NCBI GenBank assembly: GCA_937884915.1
Contig: CALAAN010000105.1
Coordinates: forward strand, 1-7,240
DNA from: an uncultured Oscillibacter sp.
GTDB taxonomy: Bacteria; Bacillota; Clostridia; Oscillospirales; Oscillospiraceae
Direction of reading: 5' to 3'
Length of the DNA: 7,240 nucleotides
Part shown: in pieces, positions 5,658 to 7,240 of the stretch
Numbering within the stretch: position 1 is the stretch's first letter
Layout of the letters: the number at the start of each line of letters is the position of its first letter
Notes under the pieces: generated by a model
What the model saw: only the letters and a program-made list of their open reading frames with translations
Databases searched by the model: none
What the model was told of the DNA's origin: nothing
Translations under genes and position numbers: made by a program

Positions 5658-6282
5658 CGGCCTTGTTCCCCCAGTTTTTCTCGTCGCTCTTGCCGTAAAA
5701 GGCGAGGTAGTAAATGAGCGCACAGACTGTGCCGCACACGACGAACACGTCCGCAACGTTGAAGACGGGGAAGTCCATGAACATCGTGTCCAGCATGTCG
5801 ACGACGTACCCGAGGCGCACGCGGTCAATGAGATTGCCGATGCCGCCGCCGATAATGACCGCGAGCGACCACTGGCCCAGCGGATGACGCACGATCTTGA
5901 TAAGAAGCCACACGATCGCGCACATGCCCGCCGCCGTCAGCGCGATGAGCAGCCACCTTGCGCCCGAAAAGCTCGACCACGCCGCGCCATAGTTGTGCAC
6001 GCGCGTGAGCTGCAGAAGCGGCGGCAGCAGCGGTTCCGATTCGCCGAGCGCTATCGTGTTCACGACGAGGAATTTGACGGCCTGATCTGCCGCCACGCAG
6101 AAAACCGCCGCGAGGGCAAGGCAGACCGCCTTGCCCTTGCCGCGCCGGTAAAAAGCAAAGTATAGAATCACCATCAGCGCCAGCGCGCCGAAAAAGGTCC
6201 ACAGGATCGGCCCTGCAATGCTGCCGGAGACGACGATCTGTGTCGCGCCGTCCGCGCCGCCGATCACGCCAATATCGTTCAT
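5629..6282 (-). CDS. lspA: Signal peptidase II with unusual N-terminal extension
   Basis: Membrane aspartic protease that removes the signal peptide from prolipoproteins after lipid attachment. The LspA core covers about residues 52-196 of 217 and keeps the family motifs: DQAVK (66-70), VHNYGAAWS (95-103), GGGIGNLIDRV (145-155), VVDML with catalytic Asp162 (160-164) and FNVADVF with catalytic Asp178 (174-180). Membrane helices are likely near 53-75, 108-130, 137-150 and 176-196. LspA is normally about 150-170 residues. Here about 50 residues precede the core: IGVIGGADGATQIVVSGSI (4-22), an additional hydrophobic helix (about 26-46) and a basic RRGKGK linker. The ATG at 6282 overlaps the anti-sigma stop (ATGA) and has GAGGAG five bases upstream, so the extension is probably real. 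The C-terminal tail (197-217) is polar and overlaps rluD. Confidence 0.93.
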   Translation of the reverse strand: MNDIGVIGGADGATQIVVSGSIAGPILWTFFGALALMVILYFAFYRRGKGKAVCLALAAVFCVAADQAVKFLVVNTIALGESEPLLPPLLQLTRVHNYGAAWSSFSGARWLLIALTAAGMCAIVWLLIKIVRHPLGQWSLAVIIGGGIGNLIDRVRLGYVVDMLDTMFMDFPVFNVADVFVVCGTVCALIYYLAFYGKSDEKNWGNKADGTDPAANK

Positions 6283-7088
6283 TTGCTCTCCTCTTCTCCT
6301 GCGGGGGTGTTTTCCACAGGCTCTTCGACCGTCGGCGCGGTCCTGGCAACCTCGACGATCAGGATATCACTTGCCTGACGGAGCGCGGTGCGCTCGGCCT
6401 CGGGCAGCTCCATGGCGTCCGCCAGGTCGTGCGCCGCTTCGGCCACGACAAGGTAACTGATATACTCGTCATTTTCCGCGTACACGGCCATGCCGCGCTC
6501 GTGCAGGAATTCCGCCGCCGCGGGCACATCCAGCGTGATGATGGCATAGCCGCCGTCTGTATCGGCAGTGCGGTCGTCCGCGCTGCCGCTTTCCGCGTCG
6601 GTATACGCGTCGAACGGACTGGCGTCGGCCTGCGTGCCATCCTTCTGCACGGCGGAATAGTTGTAGGTGAAGCCGTCGTCCGATGCATCGGATGCGGTGG
6701 GCGCGAGTATCGTCTCATTGCCGCTGCTGTCGCAGTCCGCGGCGCTGTCGCCGGTGCTGCCCATCGCGGGCATCAGCTTCCATGCCGCGGCCGTGATGAC
6801 CAGCAGCGCAAAGCAGGCGGCCAGCACGCGCGGCCATGCGCGGCGGTGGCGCATTTTCGCACGTTTTTCCTCGTGCACCCGTGCAAGCACGCGCTCGGAA
6901 AAGCCCTCCGGCGCGTCGAGCTCGGGCATTTCCTCAAACATCGTGTGCACGATCATCAGTTCCGAGAGATACTCCCGGCAGTTCCGGCAGTGCTCTACGT
7001 GGGCGAGCACTTCGTCTCGTTCGTTTTCGCTCAATTCTCCGTCCACGAAGGCAGAGAGCGCGGCGGCGTACTGTTCACAACATTTCAT
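6279..7088 (-). CDS. Zinc-binding (ZAS-type) membrane anti-sigma factor
   Basis: Probably binds and holds inactive the ECF-type sigma factor encoded just upstream until an envelope signal releases it. In the 269-residue product the cytoplasmic N-terminus carries the ZAS/zf-HC2 signature His30-x3-Cys34-x2-Cys37, with Cys3 and Cys4 near the N-terminus as possible further ligands. One transmembrane helix follows at about 86-108 after a basic stretch (KRAKMRHRR). Outside the membrane there is an acidic, Ser/Thr/Asp/Ala-rich linker (about 109-180) and a possibly folded segment (about 181-250, from YAIITLDVP to DILIVEVAR), then a Pro/Glu-rich tail. I do not recognise this outer domain. The ATG at 7088 overlaps the sigma stop codon as ATGA, and the stop at 6279 overlaps the lspA start in the same way, so the three are probably translationally coupled. 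What signal is sensed is unknown. Confidence 0.88.
   Translation of the reverse strand: MKCCEQYAAALSAFVDGELSENERDEVLAHVEHCRNCREYLSELMIVHTMFEEMPELDAPEGFSERVLARVHEEKRAKMRHRRAWPRVLAACFALLVITAAAWKLMPAMGSTGDSAADCDSSGNETILAPTASDASDDGFTYNYSAVQKDGTQADASPFDAYTDAESGSADDRTADTDGGYAIITLDVPAAAEFLHERGMAVYAENDEYISYLVVAEAAHDLADAMELPEAERTALRQASDILIVEVARTAPTVEEPVENTPAGEEESK
6283..6293 (-). promoter_or_regulatory. Ribosome binding site of lspA within the anti-sigma gene
   Basis: On the minus strand GAGGAG (6293-6288) lies five bases before the ATG at 6282, inside the last codons of the anti-sigma gene. It supports the long form of LspA with its N-terminal extension, and allows initiation beyond simple re-initiation at the ATGA overlap. 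Confidence 0.8.
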
Positions 7089-7240
7089 TTGGCGCTCATC
7101 CCCTCTTGATTACATTCTGTAACTTTTGACGAAGCAATTTCAAAAAAGTTCCCGTTTCCGGATAAAAAATTGCGCAAAAGTGATCGTCCCCTGCTGATGC
7201 GCGATTTGACCGTGCCCAGCTCGAGTGACGCGCACTCGGC
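7085..7240 (-). CDS. ECF-type RNA polymerase sigma factor, C-terminal end (partial)
   Basis: The 5' part lies beyond the window edge. The visible last 51 residues in frame contain LELGTVKSRISRGRSLLRNFL (6-26), the recognition helix end of sigma region 4 as in SigW/RpoE-like factors (GTVKSRxxRxR). A short polar tail ending in GMSAK follows. Region 4 contacts the -35 element of target promoters. The TGA stop at 7085 overlaps the ATG of the anti-sigma gene by four bases, the usual arrangement of a sigma factor with its cognate anti-sigma. The frame is too short to pick up by length alone but is supported by the motif and the overlap. Regions 2 and the promoter are not visible. Confidence 0.88.
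   Translation of the reverse strand, partial: AECASLELGTVKSRISRGRSLLRNFLSGNGNFFEIASSKVTECNQEGMSAK

Noticed and set aside
3749..5717. Two long plus-strand open frames opposite folC, rluD and lspA
   Set aside because: They lie antisense to well-supported genes and have the biased composition typical of complementary frames in GC-rich DNA.
5658..5828. 57-residue N-terminal extension of the RluD-type protein
   Set aside because: It is out-of-frame reading of lspA with a Ser/Thr/Cys-rich translation; the S4 domain begins shortly after the ATG at 5657.
6240..7109. Plus-strand open frame opposite the anti-sigma gene
   Set aside because: The minus strand has a zinc-binding motif, membrane helix and ATGA overlaps on both ends; the plus frame has none of these.
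7110..7122. Palindrome TTACA-TTC-TGTAA, the same spaced motif as the hydrolase operator candidate
   Set aside because: It lies inside the coding sequence of the sigma factor C-terminus, 22 bases before the anti-sigma start, with no promoter next to it. A five-base half-site match can occur by chance.

Overview
The window reads as chromosomal DNA from a GC-rich member of the Clostridia, most likely Oscillospirales/Oscillospiraceae. The evidence is strong AGGAGG-type ribosome binding sites, sigma-A promoters of the TTGAnn-17-TATACT type, rho-independent terminators after almost every gene, an lspA-rluD pair as found in Gram-positive bacteria, and an M23 peptidase carrying LysM and G5-like domains. 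The family assignment is inference from gene style; there is no rRNA here. I see no CRISPR array, tRNA, transposase or phage gene.

Layout, left to right. Bases 1-75 are GC-rich non-coding sequence with small palindromes. A terminator (76-111) ends pta (minus strand, phosphate acetyltransferase, 120-1094). An AT-rich divergent promoter region (1095-1352) follows: one sigma-A-type promoter drives pta leftward and another drives a membrane-anchored LysM/G5/M23 cell-wall hydrolase rightward (1353-3068). Each promoter has a repeat at its expected transcription start: a tandem 8-mer for pta and a 15-bp palindrome for the hydrolase. The hydrolase ends inside a 22-bp perfect hairpin. Bases 3113-3345 hold no gene but a dense series of GC-rich hairpins, bounded on the right by the terminator of folC.

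The right half is a minus-strand series, in transcription order: the 3' end of an ECF-type sigma factor gene (cut by the window edge), its zinc-binding membrane anti-sigma factor, signal peptidase II (lspA), an RluD-type pseudouridine synthase, an intrinsic terminator, and folC. The sigma, anti-sigma and lspA genes are joined by ATGA start/stop overlaps, and lspA overlaps rluD by 29 bp, so they look like one translationally coupled operon. folC starts just after the terminator U-tract and may depend on read-through.

Functionally the window combines envelope work (sigma/anti-sigma signalling, lipoprotein maturation, peptidoglycan cleavage) with housekeeping (acetyl-CoA/acetyl phosphate interconversion, folate polyglutamylation, rRNA modification). 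The most unusual items are an N-terminal extension on LspA that resembles the GGADGPT segment of Na+-translocating decarboxylase beta subunits, the hairpin array, and the anti-sigma/lspA coupling. I found no clear evidence of a wholly new multi-gene system.
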